64,000 bases of DNA from contig OV884059.1 in assembly GCA_930367215.1 (NCBI GenBank), positions 35,703,882-35,767,881 of the forward strand, given 5' to 3'. Within the stretch, counting starts at the first letter, position 1; each line of letters begins with the position of its first letter. The notes beneath the pieces are model-generated. The model was not told where the DNA came from and made no database searches. It saw only the letters and a list, made by a program, of their open reading frames with translations. Source of the DNA: Pollenia angustigena (lineage: Eukaryota; Arthropoda; Insecta; Diptera; Polleniidae). Of this stretch, positions 21,603-33,629 are shown in pieces. Made by a program: the position numbers and the translations under genes.

Positions 21603-21932
21603 GTGGCCAGAGTTGGGCATACAAGGTAACGGAACTGATCGTCTTTAACTTGGTAAAGTCCAGAACCAATCATTGTTTGTAACCAACTAAGAAGACTCAC
21701 TACCTCCGACCCTCAGGGGCAGGTCGTCACCGGGCAATGGTTTTGTAACATCCGTTATGAAACTAGCAAATGTGAGCAACGTTGAATGTCGGACTGGAGA
21801 TTAAAAGTTGGCAGCCCCAACACCAGCCTAGGATGCTGTTGGCCAATCACCTACTCATCTGAAATCCAATGATTACTGAAACCATGTAATGGCCCTATGT
21901 TCCAACTGGGAATTTTAAAGGACTAAATATAT
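21603..21932 (+). mobile_element. 330-bp GC-rich retroposon-like insertion
   Basis: The segment is far richer in G and C than its flanks. It is bracketed by a 16-bp direct repeat, ATATCGATTCTTAATG, at 21587-21602 and 21933-21948. Long variable duplications of this kind are made by LINE-type target-primed integration. No tRNA-like B box and no poly(A) were seen, so it may be a truncated non-LTR end or an unusual SINE. The orientation is uncertain. Confidence 0.6.
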
Positions 21933-21948
21933 ATATCGATTCTTAATG

Positions 21949-23017
21949 TTCTGTTCGGTAGATTTGTGGAAAACACAAACGCTAATAGTGTTTGTGTAGA
22001 AAATCATTAAAAAAAATAACATTTCCCTGTTAGTCATCTTTCGAACACAAAAATATGCTGGTATTCAATTTTAAACGGTTTTGGTATTTTTAACGGTAAC
22101 GATTGTCAACCTTGGGCAAACAAATTTATTATATAATTATAATTAGTTATTATACTTAAATTTTATAAACAAATTGTTTTTGCTTTTAAAATGTAACAAA
22201 GGCAAAGCGCAAAAATTGTGACGTTGATTTTATTTTTATCTTGTATGGAAAATAAAAACAAATTTTCGTCGCTTTTGTTTTGCATGCGAAAATATCACTT
22301 GCCTTCAGCTAATAGCGGTAATCGTTGGTGGAGCCCTCCAAAAAGTAACTTTTCAAAAGTAGTACAGTTATGTTAGTAAAGTGGGCTTTTTTTATTAGTG
22401 GCACTTATAAGCTTTTTGAATTTTGATTATTTTTTAAGCAAGGAAAAAGGCAATATTTTGCTGCTGCTGTGTTATTGTGTTCATGGGCATGGCACCTCCC
22501 AATATATCAATAACAATAAAAGTGACTAAATTAAATACAAATAGCGGGGTGGGCGGTATTCATTTATATAATTTGCTGTTCTTATCGTACCATGGTGAAG
22601 GGTATGTAAGATGCGGCATAGATGAAAGACTTATAATTGGTTTCTTTCTTGCAATCCTTCCGTACCATAGAGAAGAAAATCCTTGCGCCCGGCCGAAGGC
22701 CGTCTATAACGTGAAGCTTAAGTAAGCAAAGCCAGTGTTCGTTATATCATAGAGGAAAAAATCCTTGCGTGTGGCCGAAAGCCCAACCATGCTATCAATC
22801 GCACAATTTTTAAAGCCAACACTGTATAATTATTCGGATTCTAAATTTGGGATTTTTAGTTTCGGCCATATGAACTCCACCCAAAAATTTTAATATATCT
22901 TTCTTTGTTGTCTTTTTTTTTGGGGTTAAAATTCATCAAAAATTTTGAGGTGATTTTTCATAATGAAGAATTACCCCAAATTTAGAGTCATATTTCATTT
23001 TATTTTTATTTTATTTT
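21949..23017. other. intergenic, with a short direct repeat
   Basis: No gene. A repeat of about 35 bp containing AAAATCCTTGCG and GGCCGAA occurs at about 22667-22701 and 22750-22786, and a related GGCCGAAAGCCCA at 53969. Poly-T and poly-A tracts follow from 22900. Confidence 0.5.
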
Positions 23018-23916
23018 TCATTTTTGGGGGTAATTTTTCATTAAAAAAAATTGGTTCATAAATATGTGGCGATGGAACAGGTGAACAGCTACAGAATCGA
23101 GTACAAGACAATCAGATATTATTATGAAGTTTGTATGTTGTGTTTTTCCATCTGATTTAAAATAAATAGCAATTGGGTATAAAGTGGTCTGAGAGTTGTT
23201 CCAGTGAAATCCCTGGACTGCATCCTGAATAGTAAAAGAAGCATTTTCTGAAAAATCGCAAACTGCTATATACTCATTTTCTTTCAAATTTGATTTTCTT
23301 TCGCTCAGATATGCTGCCTGCTGTTTTGCAATAAATGAATGAGGTAATAAAATTTGAAGCTTTTCACACAGGGAATCCACAAAAACGTCGGCTTGGCCAA
23401 TCATGGTCTCCAAATTATCACTATCTACACTAAGTCCCCTTTTAGACAGGCAAAGTTTACTTTGCAAAGTCTTGAGTTTATGGTAGGGAGGGGAAAAGAG
23501 AATAGCGGGGGAGTACGAACTTTGCTGTACTCGCAAATTCCTTTTGTTTTTCGTTCGTAGTTTATTTCTGAGCAGGGATGATAAAGTTGGTAGTACAATT
23601 GTACTTTTTTTACTACTATTAGCAGTGCAAAAGTAATATAGTATTCCAGTGCAAATTTAGTACAATTTAAAAATTGCAAACGCTTTTTCCCCTTTATGTA
23701 AATACTATATCGAATTTAATTCAAACAAATTATTGCTACAGTGTTTTGAATCTTGTTGCTATAGTTTAAAATAAAAAAAAAAATTAAATATGTATAGAAA
23801 TATGTTACAAAACTATTTAAATACACCAACCGAACTTTCATCTTCTTTAAAAATAATAATTTTATGTTCCTTAATATACCTGATTGTTGTAATTTTTTAA
23901 TTAAATATTTTATATA

Positions 23917-24701
23917 TGGGCATTTCCTGGGGTCACTAACGTACGTTCGCACGCTTTTGATTTACAAATAATATAGAAAACAAAACTTTTCCAATCATTT
24001 TTTTTTTTTTTGGCGATTCGATAGCATTTGGGTAGCTCTAAGTTTAGTGCAAAAGATGGATTTCATCGAGTTTAAATTTTTTATAATGATACATAGTTAT
24101 AAACATGTGGTCACGAACGTACGCAAAATAGAAGTCAACTTTGACTGACAGTACTGAAATGTAAAAATCTGCGTAATGGAACGGAATATTCAAAAGTGAT
24201 TAATTTATTTTAAGAGTGTATTAATGAAGGTCTCCATCCAGTATCTACAAAATAAAATATTTCTCTTGGTTTTTGTTTAATTGGCTTATGTACCGGACGC
24301 GAACGTACGGGTCGCGAACGTATGATTTTTCCATATGTTTTTTTATTATTATCACCATGCATTTTACCAAAAATATCTTCAAATTTCCTTATTTAAAAAT
24401 CTTAATACTCCTTTTACAATTGATTGTAATGGAGTGATTATGAAGAAAGAGTGTATATATAACATATTTTTTGCATGTAAAATAAGTATATAAAAATATC
24501 TTTAGAAGTAGCTTAAATACTTAGAAAATATAAAATGCTCCAGTTTTCAGGGTAATTTCCTCAAGTTAAATAGCTGAGATATGCTATGAAACCATTCTTT
24601 TATAAAAACATAGACTTTTTTTATAATAATAAACAATAAAAGAGGATCATAATCAACATTTTATTTTTTCATCCTGGTAGACCATTCTGAGGAAATGCCC
24701 A
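23917..24701. mobile_element. 785-bp MITE with repeated GAACGTACG motifs
   Basis: Ends TGGGCATTTCCT and AGGAAATGCCCA are flanked by TA on each side, the Tc1/mariner pattern. The left part contains the palindromic core ACGTACG several times: AACGTACGTTCGC (about 23938), CACGAACGTACGC (24114) and GCGAACGTACG (about 24299), and GCGAACGTATG (about 24313). Confidence 0.75.
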
Positions 24702-24885
24702 TATAAGTTTTTTCCTTTAAGTTTTCTTTTAAATATGACAACATTTGTATTTTTATCGATGGTGGAACATATAATACACTTTAACCAGTAAGCAAATCAT
24801 ATGTGTTAAAATTATGAAAAATTCCTTGCACCGTAGATATCTATACACAGCTAGATATTTTTAGTAGAAATTACGGGCATTACTA

Positions 24886-25156
24886 CCCAGTAAAAACTTC
24901 GCCTACTTTTTTTAAAATGAATAGCTTCTTTCACTAATTATTTAGTAGCTTTCTTCTATAAAACTATTATAATTACTTCTATAACTACTTATTTTAAAGA
25001 TGTATGTAGGAAAAAAATAATGACTTACATAAAAATGCATTTATTTTGGGACATCCCTTGTAAAATTCATTGGTTCTTTCAGAAGAATTGGAAGTAGTAT
25101 TTTAACATTTTCCTGATTACTTAACACATTATTTTGCAGGTGAAGTTTTTACTGGG
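24886..25156. mobile_element. 271-bp MITE, CCCAGTAAAAACTTC family (copy 1)
   Basis: Ends CCCAGTAAAAACTTCGCCTA and the complement of GGTGAAGTTTTTACTGGG, with TA on both sides. A diverged copy in opposite orientation is at 31145-31389. Confidence 0.8.
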
Positions 25157-26045
25157 TAGGTAAAACATTTTTTTAGCCTGTTCCACTTTCAAATCTAAAA
25201 AAACAAGCTTAAGATTCTTCGTCTAAATTCCTTATTATTTACTTAATTTTCTTTTTGTTAATTGCCAAAGGTATATTTTAAATATAAATGTATAGCACAA
25301 GTGCATTTTAATTTAAATATTTTGTTATGCAAAGAATAAAACTTGTAAAAAAATATTTTTTTGGCATTAAGTACAATTAGGGTAAAAAATGTAAATTTTT
25401 TTTCTGTATTAAGTACATTTAAAAAAATGCCATTTATCAACCCTGTATCTGAAGCTGGCTGCAACAACGAATAAACAAAAATTTGTCAAATTAAACTTTG
25501 TGTGTCTAAACACCAAACAAAGTTTAAAAGAGAACTACACAAGACTTTGCAAAGTAAACTTTGCCTGTCTAAAAGGGGACTAACCCATTGTTTATATGTT
25601 ATTTCATCTATATCATTTTGCTCTAGTAATTGATTTAGTTTTGCTTTTAAATTTTCAATTCCTGGACACTTGTTACATTTACGTAGGTGACACTTTGAAG
25701 AAGATGGAATGCATGTCATTTGTTTCAATCAATCTTTGTAACATTCAAGCTCATAATTCGGAACACCAGCAGTTAATTTTTTTAAATTTATAGCATCAAT
25801 CATCAGCTTCACATTTTGATGCTTTGTACAAACACACACGTTATAAGATCCACTCGCATTTGCTAGAATTATATTCCTCGGACGAATTTGGCAAAACTTG
25901 GAAATGCCTATTTTTATTCCATCATGTCGTTCCTTGAATAAGGCGTACATTTCTCTTAAGTTTCCAAGCAAAAGCCTTTTTTATTTTTCCTGACTTTTGT
26001 ACCATTTTCAAAAACAGACACGAAATCTTTCTGTCCGGGCATACA

Positions 26046-27361
26046 AGAAGATAGGAGTTGCATGTTCAGAAGGACGGCCCTAGTGGTATACCTTCAACAT
26101 GCAACAAAAGCCGATGTATTACCTCCACGTGGTGTCTTCTGGTAACATCCCTTGGGGTGGCCAACAATACAAGGCTCTAGCCGAGGCTGGCTAGGAAGTG
26201 ATGGTGCTAAATTCCGAAAGTCTAGCGTCCTTAAATTTATTTAATGACGTGAAGTATTGACCATAGTACTTAAGGTTATATGGTTTCCTCGGGGATCAGT
26301 GGCCCGCAGGTGACTAGCAACACCTGTGCTGATCATTGGTGAGGAATCATTTTTACCTACCATTTGCAATGGAGACTCTTGTAATGTCAAGGGATCTGTG
26401 ACAGAAAGCCGAAATTTTTGCCAAGTAACACTATTTATGAGGAAAAGGAAGTGGAAGGATGTCGGAGAGTTTGAAGGATGATGAAGGATGTGGAGTATGT
26501 TGTTGGACTGACTCGGTATTGCTGGGTTGGTGGTTTGTTGGCGTAGTGAGCTTCCGTAATATAAGAATCAGTAGCCTCCCTTGAAAGCCGCATCAGGTGG
26601 AGTGTGAAAATTTCCTATATCTCGGTTGTGACTCTGCGCAGGTTCAAGAAGTGTTGGATGATTTGCAGTGCACGACCATAGTGAGTTGATAAGTAAGCCT
26701 CCTCAGGCCAGCGATTGAAGGAACGCTTGTCTTCTAGCTTTGGAAGTGTACTGCACATGTGGAGTTCACCATATGTATGGACCAGTAGCATGCCTTTGAA
26801 ATTAGCTCGTTCACATGGAATCGATATGTGTTCAGGTAAGGGTGTGAAAATTCATACAATTGGTTGTGCCCTACATGGGATGACGATGAAACCAGTAAGA
26901 TCTTGGTTTGTAGCGAGCTTCCTCATAAAGTAACAGTGTTACCAGTCAAAGACTAGGCTTTCTGGCTCAGAATGCTTTTCTTACAAAGATGTCGGTAAAC
27001 TTGATTACACGAGGTGGCTGATGGTGATACCCAAACTAACGCGGGTAGATGGTTTCCGAATTGCAACTGAAGCAAGTGGAGTTGCTTGGTTGCGAGGAGG
27101 AGCCCCATCTGTGTCCTGTTACTATTTAACAGGAGCCGTTGACAGATAACACACATACGGCAAGAGATTAGATAGCTCGAACTTCCTAGCAAGGAGTTTG
27201 AATGTTTTCAGTCCATCAACTGTTAACATATTGCAAGATATGCGAGACTTTGTCAAACTCTGTACTATCGACATTTAGAGAAAAATGTAAAAAAACTGAG
27301 TGGCTAAAACCCACCATGCAATTAAGTCATAGTACAGATATGCATGTAAAACATGGACATT
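26046..27361. mobile_element. 1,316-bp insertion with a 14-bp target duplication, unidentified
   Basis: The direct repeat TGTCCGGGCATACA stands at 26032-26045 and 27362-27375, and removing one copy plus the insert rejoins the broken gene at MPGQ. The insert is richer in G and C than its flanks. It has no ORF over about 80 codons and no match I can name. A 14-bp duplication suggests target-primed retroposition, but there is no poly(A) or T-run at either end. Confidence 0.7.
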
Positions 27362-28125
27362 TGTCCGGGCATACACCTGCTGACGTCATCGGATTCATAA
27401 AATGATTTTACTAAACTGCTTGTCACTGGTGAAATTTGACTTGCCAGTTTTGCGTTAGGCGTACTCATCACACCCTTTGTTTCAACCAAATGCTTAACTT
27501 TTCGCGCGATATAGTTTGTAACCAGGAATTGTTCCTCAATTTTATGTATTGTCCAGCTTTTTGGTAAAATTGTTAGCAGTTGGATTTTCTCACTATTTTT
27601 TGTTAATGTTTTAAACTTTTCTTTTAATTGTTCTATTATTTCGGATTGTGGGCACATATGCGAAGTTGATTGTGCTGAACCGTGGAAAATTTTGTCCTGA
27701 ATCGAATCACTTATTTTCCTGAATTTTACATCTCTATACCGTTTTTCATGTAACTTCTTCTTTTTTATCGGAGATTGTTCCAGATACGGTAAAGATTGGT
27801 TTAATTTTGAAATAGCAACTTCTTCCATGCCTGACGCAATTACTACATTTTCGTTTATGTCTGAACCTTCTTCCAAATTAGATTTATTAGATTTATTAGA
27901 TTTCTTCACATGCGAAAATTTTATTCTACATGTCCCACAAATTTTATTTGAGATCGTAATGTTTTTAACCTTAGTATACTGTAGCATCCATTCTTGGACT
28001 TGTCTTAAACTTTTATTGCACCCAGTGTGAGCGGATTTTTTAAAAGGATTACAGAATTGAATGGCATATTTTTTATTTAAATACCACAACCGAATGAATT
28101 GTCCACGACTTTTTTGTATTGACAA

Positions 28126-29520
28126 TAATTATAATTTATTTAGTCTCTTTTTTTTTGCCTTTTCAAACGATCAAGTCACTTTAACACTATAACTCTTTGA
28201 CGTTTAGCACTTATAAAATCTAGTATTCAACGGAAGTTTGACTTAGAGTCTCTGAACTATTTATGCTGTTTTTTTTTTTTTTTTGTACAAAAAAATGGAT
28301 TTCAGGTAAAAAATAAACGCCTTGCTTTTCTTGAATTGGAAAATTTGCGTGAACTACGGGTCATAAAATCTTTTTTAAATAGGGACTGAATTTGCTACTG
28401 CCAATAAGCCGGCCACAGGTCATAAAATATTTGTACATTTTTTGTGTGAACAGGCAATAAATATTTCGCCTGGGTTATAAAGTCGAAAAAGTTCCGTTAC
28501 ATTTGATTTGTCCTTCTTTTTGTAATTTGTCACCTTTTTGTATTTTGGTACATTTCATGAAATACATAAACCTTCGCCTGCTTTTTACTTAATAACTCAT
28601 GTTGTAATAAAGACTCCACATTGAAATTTGGCAGACTTGTACAAAACATAATAAGAATTAACATATATTTTTTTGAAATTTTTAAAAATATTGATTTTCG
28701 AGATATATCCTTTGGAAATTTTAGTCCTTTTTTTATTTACATTATCATTGATCGAAAATTAAAAAAAAAATTTTTTTTAAATGGCGCATGCTTTTGTCTG
28801 TAAAATGAGCCCTTTATTATTAATGTACAATGAATACTTTTCGAGATATTAAAAATTGTGTTAAGGCATCTGAGTGCATTTTTATTGATTTCTTCCAAAC
28901 TTGGAATGGCCATAATTCTGAAAGTAGGAGAGCTAAGACACTGAAAGTTGGCAAACGCTATTATTATGTTTAACTTTCCCTTCGTACCAAATTTCATCCA
29001 ATTCGAAATCGGTGCGGTCAACTCATTGGTTGATTTCATATGTTTTTACCCTATTGCATTATGAAAAATAGCTCCAAATTTGGGGTCAATTTTCATTTAT
29101 TTTTTGGGGTCATATTTCCTGGCGCCTTATTTCGCAGCGTCCTTTAAACTCATAAAAAATTTAGTTACATCCATAAAAATTTTCCTTCAAATATTAAAAA
29201 TAAAGCTGAAAGAAAGCTAAAAACATGTTATAAAAGCGCAAAATTTAGCCACAAAAATGTCTGATGACGATCAAGTTTTGCCTTTCAATTTGCAATACCA
29301 TCTTACTGTTTTACTAACACACTCACACTTTTTAAATTGACCAGGAGATGGCTTTCAATTTCACCTTTCCATTTGTTTGGCAGCTTTACTTTCAATTTAA
29401 CAGCTGATAACATTTTTTCTTTATAAATTGTTGTTTTGATGACATCTTGAAAATAAATTGCTTACAAATTGAGTGCAGCCTACGTCACAGCTTTCAATTT
29501 ATGTAAATTTTGACAAACAG
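28126..29520. other. AT-rich intergenic stretch
   Basis: No gene recognised. It includes a run of T near 28270. Segments such as CCAAATTTGGGGTCA (about 29074) recall the sequence at 22970-23030. Confidence 0.5.
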
Positions 29521-29777
29521 CATATCGTCGGTCTCATGTAGAAAGGCTCTAACTCGATTTTTTTCGAAATTGAGTTTTTTAGTGATTCCAATACATTTCC
29601 CACAAATACACCTCGTCACAAAAATTTAATACAATAGCATCGAAAATATCAGTTTAACAAGTAATTGAAGAAGCCATTTTACATTATGATACATACAGTT
29701 TCTATTATGTGTTTGCCTTCTCCTGTAAAGGTGCATTTATGTGAATTAGGGCCTTTCTACATGAGACCAACGATATG
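29521..29777. mobile_element. 257-bp MITE
   Basis: Inverted ends CATATCGTCGGTCTCATGTA and the complement of TACATGAGACCAACGATATG, about 33 bp with a few mismatches. No ORF. The target duplication is unclear. Confidence 0.75.
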
Positions 29778-31144
29778 TAAAAGACTATCAAGAAAAACTT
29801 GAACGTGTGGCTGCAAGGTTATGCTAGGAACACAACTGGGACGAACGACGAATTTTTGGGCGCGAATATTCGTCGCCAAAAATAAAACATATTTGTGTAT
29901 ATAAAAATACACACAATCATGACGCGGCAACGTTCCAATAGATTTATTTCTATTTCATACGCCGGAGAACGACGAACAAATCAGTACCAGTAGCCCGTTT
30001 CTGTATTTCTCATATCGTTAAACTTTTCGCATGAAACGTGTGAATTGCAACAAAAATAGTGTGAAATGAAACAAAAAATTGTTTTTCTCACACAAGTGTT
30101 TCTGTATCTTTTCTTTGCGAGAATGATCTGTCATTTAAATTATGTTCCAGCATTTATTGGAAGGATATGAGAAAAAGTGTTTCTGTAACAATATTTTGCG
30201 AAAAGTTTCTTACAAGAACTGTCAAAATTAGTCGCATTTGAAATTGGTGGCGAGAAAAACCAAATGTAGATATTTTGAATTTAAAATATGTTTATATACT
30301 ATTTTTTTAATATAAATAAAAAAATAGAAGGAATATAAATGATGAATGCATAATTTATATGATGAAAATAAACAAAAAACAATTGTTATATTTTGTTATA
30401 TAAAATTTTTTTTTAGCCTTTTCTTGTTTTGGTTTTAATCAGTGTTGCCAGATAAATTTGTGTCAAGATCGTCAATTTCCTGAGAAAAAAATAAATAAGA
30501 TCGTCTTTTTTGTTTTAAAAATCGTGCAATTTAAAATCAATTTTAAACAAATTTGTTTCTACTTTTATTAAAAAAAAATCAAACAAAAACTTAGTTAAAG
30601 TTCATGGGTATTTAATAATTTCATTAAATTTATATATTTATTTTGGAGCATTATTTTTTAAAAAGTTATTTATTTTCTTTAATCCGATAACAATTTAAAA
30701 TTGTTTTTTTTTTGCCTGGAGAAGTTACACAAAGGCATGAGAAAATATAATTTTAAACAAAAAATAAAATAAATATTTTTACAAAAGCAAAAAGAAACCA
30801 AGCTTAATAAAATAAACATACATCCTTTTTTAAAATAGATACATATTTACAAAAACCGAGATCAAAATGGAAAATTTTTAAATTAAATCATCTTTGATAA
30901 CAGTATTTTAAATATTCTGGGTTTTTATGGAATTGATAGTAACAACGTTGTTTTATATTTATATCGTATGTAGTCCGAAATAGTATATTATTGAAATTTA
31001 ACTATATCGGTTTACAAATGGCTGAGATATAAATCTTTAATTTACCTATTCCTATGATCTTTTCCTTTTTACCTGAAATAGACTTAATAGAATACCTGGT
31101 AGTTAAAATTAAAAAAATCTGTTCATAAATAAACGGGTTAAAGA

Positions 31145-31389
31145 CCCAGTAAAATCTTCGCCTACAAAATAATATGTTAAGTAATCAGAAACACATAAAA
31201 GCACTACATACAATTCTACTGAATAACTAATGAATTTTACAAGGATTGTGCCAAAATGAAAAAATTCAAAAGTAAGTCATTTTTTATCTAAATACATCCA
31301 GAAAAAAGTAGTTATCGAAGTTCTTATTGAAGAAAGCTACTAAATAACGAGTGAAAGAAGCTATCCATTTTGAAAAAGTTTTTACTGGG
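31145..31389. mobile_element. MITE, CCCAGTAAAAACTTC family (copy 2, inverted)
   Basis: Ends CCCAGTAAAATCTTCGCCTA and GTTTTTACTGGG. Internal blocks such as GTGAAAGAAGCTATCCATTT match copy 1 in reverse orientation. The flanks here are GA rather than TA. Confidence 0.7.
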
Positions 31390-31702
31390 AGACAAACAAA
31401 TTTCTTTCTTGCCGGAATAATGGTTTTGGCACAAAAGTGTACATATAAGATAAGAATATCAAATATCAATCATATTTTGTATATGTATATAAGAAGTATT
31501 AAATATTCAAAAAAGCCAAGTCGGTCCATTACTTTCCCTCGAAAGTTTGCTTTTGCCGATACATTTTTTAGGGAAGAGACAAACAATTTCGAGGACAATT
31601 TTCACAATAGGGATGAATATAAAAATTTAACCCTTGTTTTATTATCTTATTTCGAAGACTAAGGGGCTTATAGTGTAAAACGCAACGCCAACAATTTCAT
31701 TA

Positions 31703-31885
31703 AAAGCAAAAACAAAATCAAAAATATTTTATAAATTTGTTGTTGCTTTCTACAGACATTCATATTATTTTTTTTCAATTTTCAACGCCACAAAATAGAA
31801 GTGTTTGAAATTTAAAAATTCAAGATGAATTTCTATAGAAAGTAACAACAAAATTATAAAATATTTTTGATTTTGTTTTTGCTTT
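31703..31885. repeat. foldback with 60-bp arms
   Basis: AAAGCAAAAACAAAATCAAA and the following 40 bases are repeated inverted at 31826-31885, ending TTTGATTTTGTTTTTGCTTT, with a spacer of about 60 bp. The RNA would form a strong hairpin. Confidence 0.75.
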
Positions 31886-32535
31886 CGTCACTTTTTTAGA
31901 AAAAATCATAAAAACGTCACTTTGTTAATTTCGGAACAAGAAAATCGTCAAAATGACGATAAATCGTCGAATCTGGCAGCCCGGTTTTTATTATATTTAT
32001 TTCTTTTGTTGACGTTTCGCTTTTATTTGACACTTAATTACTGGAAATATTCCAGTATAAACAGAATTTGTTGTGTCTGTTTTCGCATTCAAATACAGAA
32101 ACACTTTTATCTCATAAATCGAGAAACGATGGAATTTTTTGTTTCACACTTCATGTAAGAAATTTTACGATGCGAGAAATACAGAAACGAGCTACAGGTG
32201 ACCATGTTTGATTTAAGTTTTCAAGTATTTTATTATATAAACTTACTTATTTACTTAAATAATTGTTTTTTATTATTTTATCGCATTTAAAATAAATAAA
32301 CAAAGTAGATAACTATAAAAATAGTTTTGTTTTGTGTTTTTGTTAATGTTTGTATTTTTTAAGTACATTTTTTTATATGGTCACACTATTTCTCTCAACT
32401 TTCTCAATAAGTAAAGCTGTTAGTTATACGTCGTTATTGTGTTTCATACAACGAATTTACTCAGCGAATTTTTACTAAACAATTCGTCGTGTAGGGCGAT
32501 ATTCGTCGTTCGTCCCAGTTGTGTTCCTAGCATAA

Positions 32536-33216
32536 CACTCAATTATCACGATGGTTTAAAATACATGTCTTTTTTACAGGAACTTTAAAAAACTTGTTTA
32601 CTTTTCACCATGTTTCTTTTTTTGCAGTCAGCGTTGATTTTTTCTGATTTCCTTAGTTTCTTATTAGTTTAAAAATATTTAATTGTATTGAATTTTTTTT
32701 TAATTTGTCTATATATTAATAAGAACTTGTCATAAGAAAAAAACAAGAATTAAAAACACAAATAAGTGCTAAGAGGAATGTTAAAAAATAAACACAGAAA
32801 TAACGATTCATGTCTTTTTTTCTACCCCGCTCGCTTTCAAACGAAAAAAGGCATGATATACAATAGGGGAAAAATCATCGTGAAAATTGGGTGTAAGTCG
32901 TGGAGTTCACTTAAAATTTGTTTAAAGTTTAAGAAATCAACGCCTACCATGCGCAAGATATGTTGTATCATATGCAAGAAAGTTGTTGTGGCATGGACGT
33001 ACTTTGCTAAATATGCATGTATGTATGTTTATCTTATTCGTGTGTTAGGGCTTTTTATTTTCTTTGAAAAAAATTACTAAAATGATTTAAGGCTTTTATA
33101 AACAGCTCATATTTTTGTTATTTTTAGTCGGAGCCATTAAATTGTTTACCAGTTGTGTATTAGAGGATCATCAATCGAAACATTCAAAAAACTCGATTAT
33201 ACATACTAACATAGAT
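32536..33216. other. AT-rich intergenic stretch
   Basis: No gene seen. A 104-codon frame at 32766-33080 has no recognisable features. Confidence 0.45.
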
Positions 33217-33373
33217 AGCGTTTACATTTGCCAGTACTGGCAAGCCAGTAGCAATTCATTCAAATTTTTTCACTAATACATAAACACTTTTACAGCTATT
33301 TTGTTTTTGCATTGTTTTGCCAACTAATATGTATATGCTTACTGTATTGCCAGTACTGGCAAATATAAACGCT
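33217..33373. mobile_element. 157-bp MITE
   Basis: AGCGTTTACATTTGCCAGTA and its complement form the ends, each with the palindrome GCCAGTACTGGC. There is no ORF. Confidence 0.75.
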
Positions 33374-33629
33374 GTGTAAGGTAACGATATGTATGGATGT
33401 ATATATTTTTTATTATTTACGTCCCTACTAGCTTTTGGAAGATTGCTTTATCGAAAATCACCTAACTAAGTCTTCCTCGAGTACTTTTGACGATTAAAAA
33501 CTGATTAATCACTTGCGCGCTTGAAAAAAGATTCGAAAATTATTCGTTCTTATGCTTAAAAAGTAATTTATTGAAAAGGCAATAACAAAACATACAGCAA
33601 TCGAAAATGAATCATACAGCTGTTTGAAA

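Larger units (their letters stand above)
23434..25580. mobile_element. 2,147-bp non-autonomous TIR element with 41-bp perfect ends
   Basis: Ends starting GTCCCCTTTTAGACAGG match perfectly over 41 bp in inverted orientation. TAA flanks both sides (23431-23433 and 25581-25583), as in PIF/Harbinger. It interrupts the pseudogene above in frame. Two smaller elements (23917-24701 and 24886-25156) are nested inside, so its own sequence is about 1.1 kb. No transposase is present. Confidence 0.9.
23018..28125 (-). pseudogene. repeat-borne gene of unknown function (resembles 'Cc8L18.2-like'), split by two insertions
   Basis: Three minus-strand pieces belong to one protein. Piece 1 (28125-27362) has a Cys-rich N-terminus (CNPFKKSAHTGC, then ICGTCR) and ends ...SRCMPGQ. 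Piece 2 (26045-25581) continues from MPGQKDFVSVFENG to LREMYALFKERHDG, ASGSYNVCVCTKHQNVKLM, CNKCPGIENLK and TYKQWV. Piece 3 (23433-23018) continues with DNLETMIGQADVFVDSL, LPHSFIAKQQAA, AVCDFSENASF, QGFHWNN and IIISDCL. Removing the insertions with one target duplication each rejoins the frame at MPGQ and at QWVS. There is also a one-base loss in an A-run before LLLGNL, and the C-terminus is lost. The Asp residues in CDFSEN and ISDCL suggest a nuclease or transposase fold, but that is inference. No initiating ATG is visible, so a first exon may be missing. Confidence 0.7.
29990..32195. mobile_element. 2.2-kb TIR element nested in the 2.7-kb element
   Basis: GTAGCCCGTTTCTGTATTTC at 29990 faces its near-complement GAAATACAGAAACGAGCTAC ending at 32195. 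Similarity extends about 70 bp inward with mismatches. A third internal copy of GTTTCTGTATCTTTTC lies at about 30099. No ORF. Confidence 0.65.
29819..32535. mobile_element. 2.7-kb TIR element containing nested elements
   Basis: Ends beginning TTATGCTAGGAACACAACTG match in inverted orientation for about 35 bp, continuing through GACGAACGACGAAT. Inside is a second pair of inverted ends (29990-32195), then a MITE (31145-31389) and a foldback (31703-31885). No coding region survives. The duplication at the outer ends is not clear. Confidence 0.75.

Noticed and set aside
23716..23952. Minus-strand ORF inside the 2,147-bp TIR element as its transposase
   Set aside because: It is short, low in complexity, without DDE motifs, and runs into the nested MITE.
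32766..33080. 104-codon ORF with several Cys
   Set aside because: Cys spacing fits no zinc finger and the composition follows the AT-rich background.
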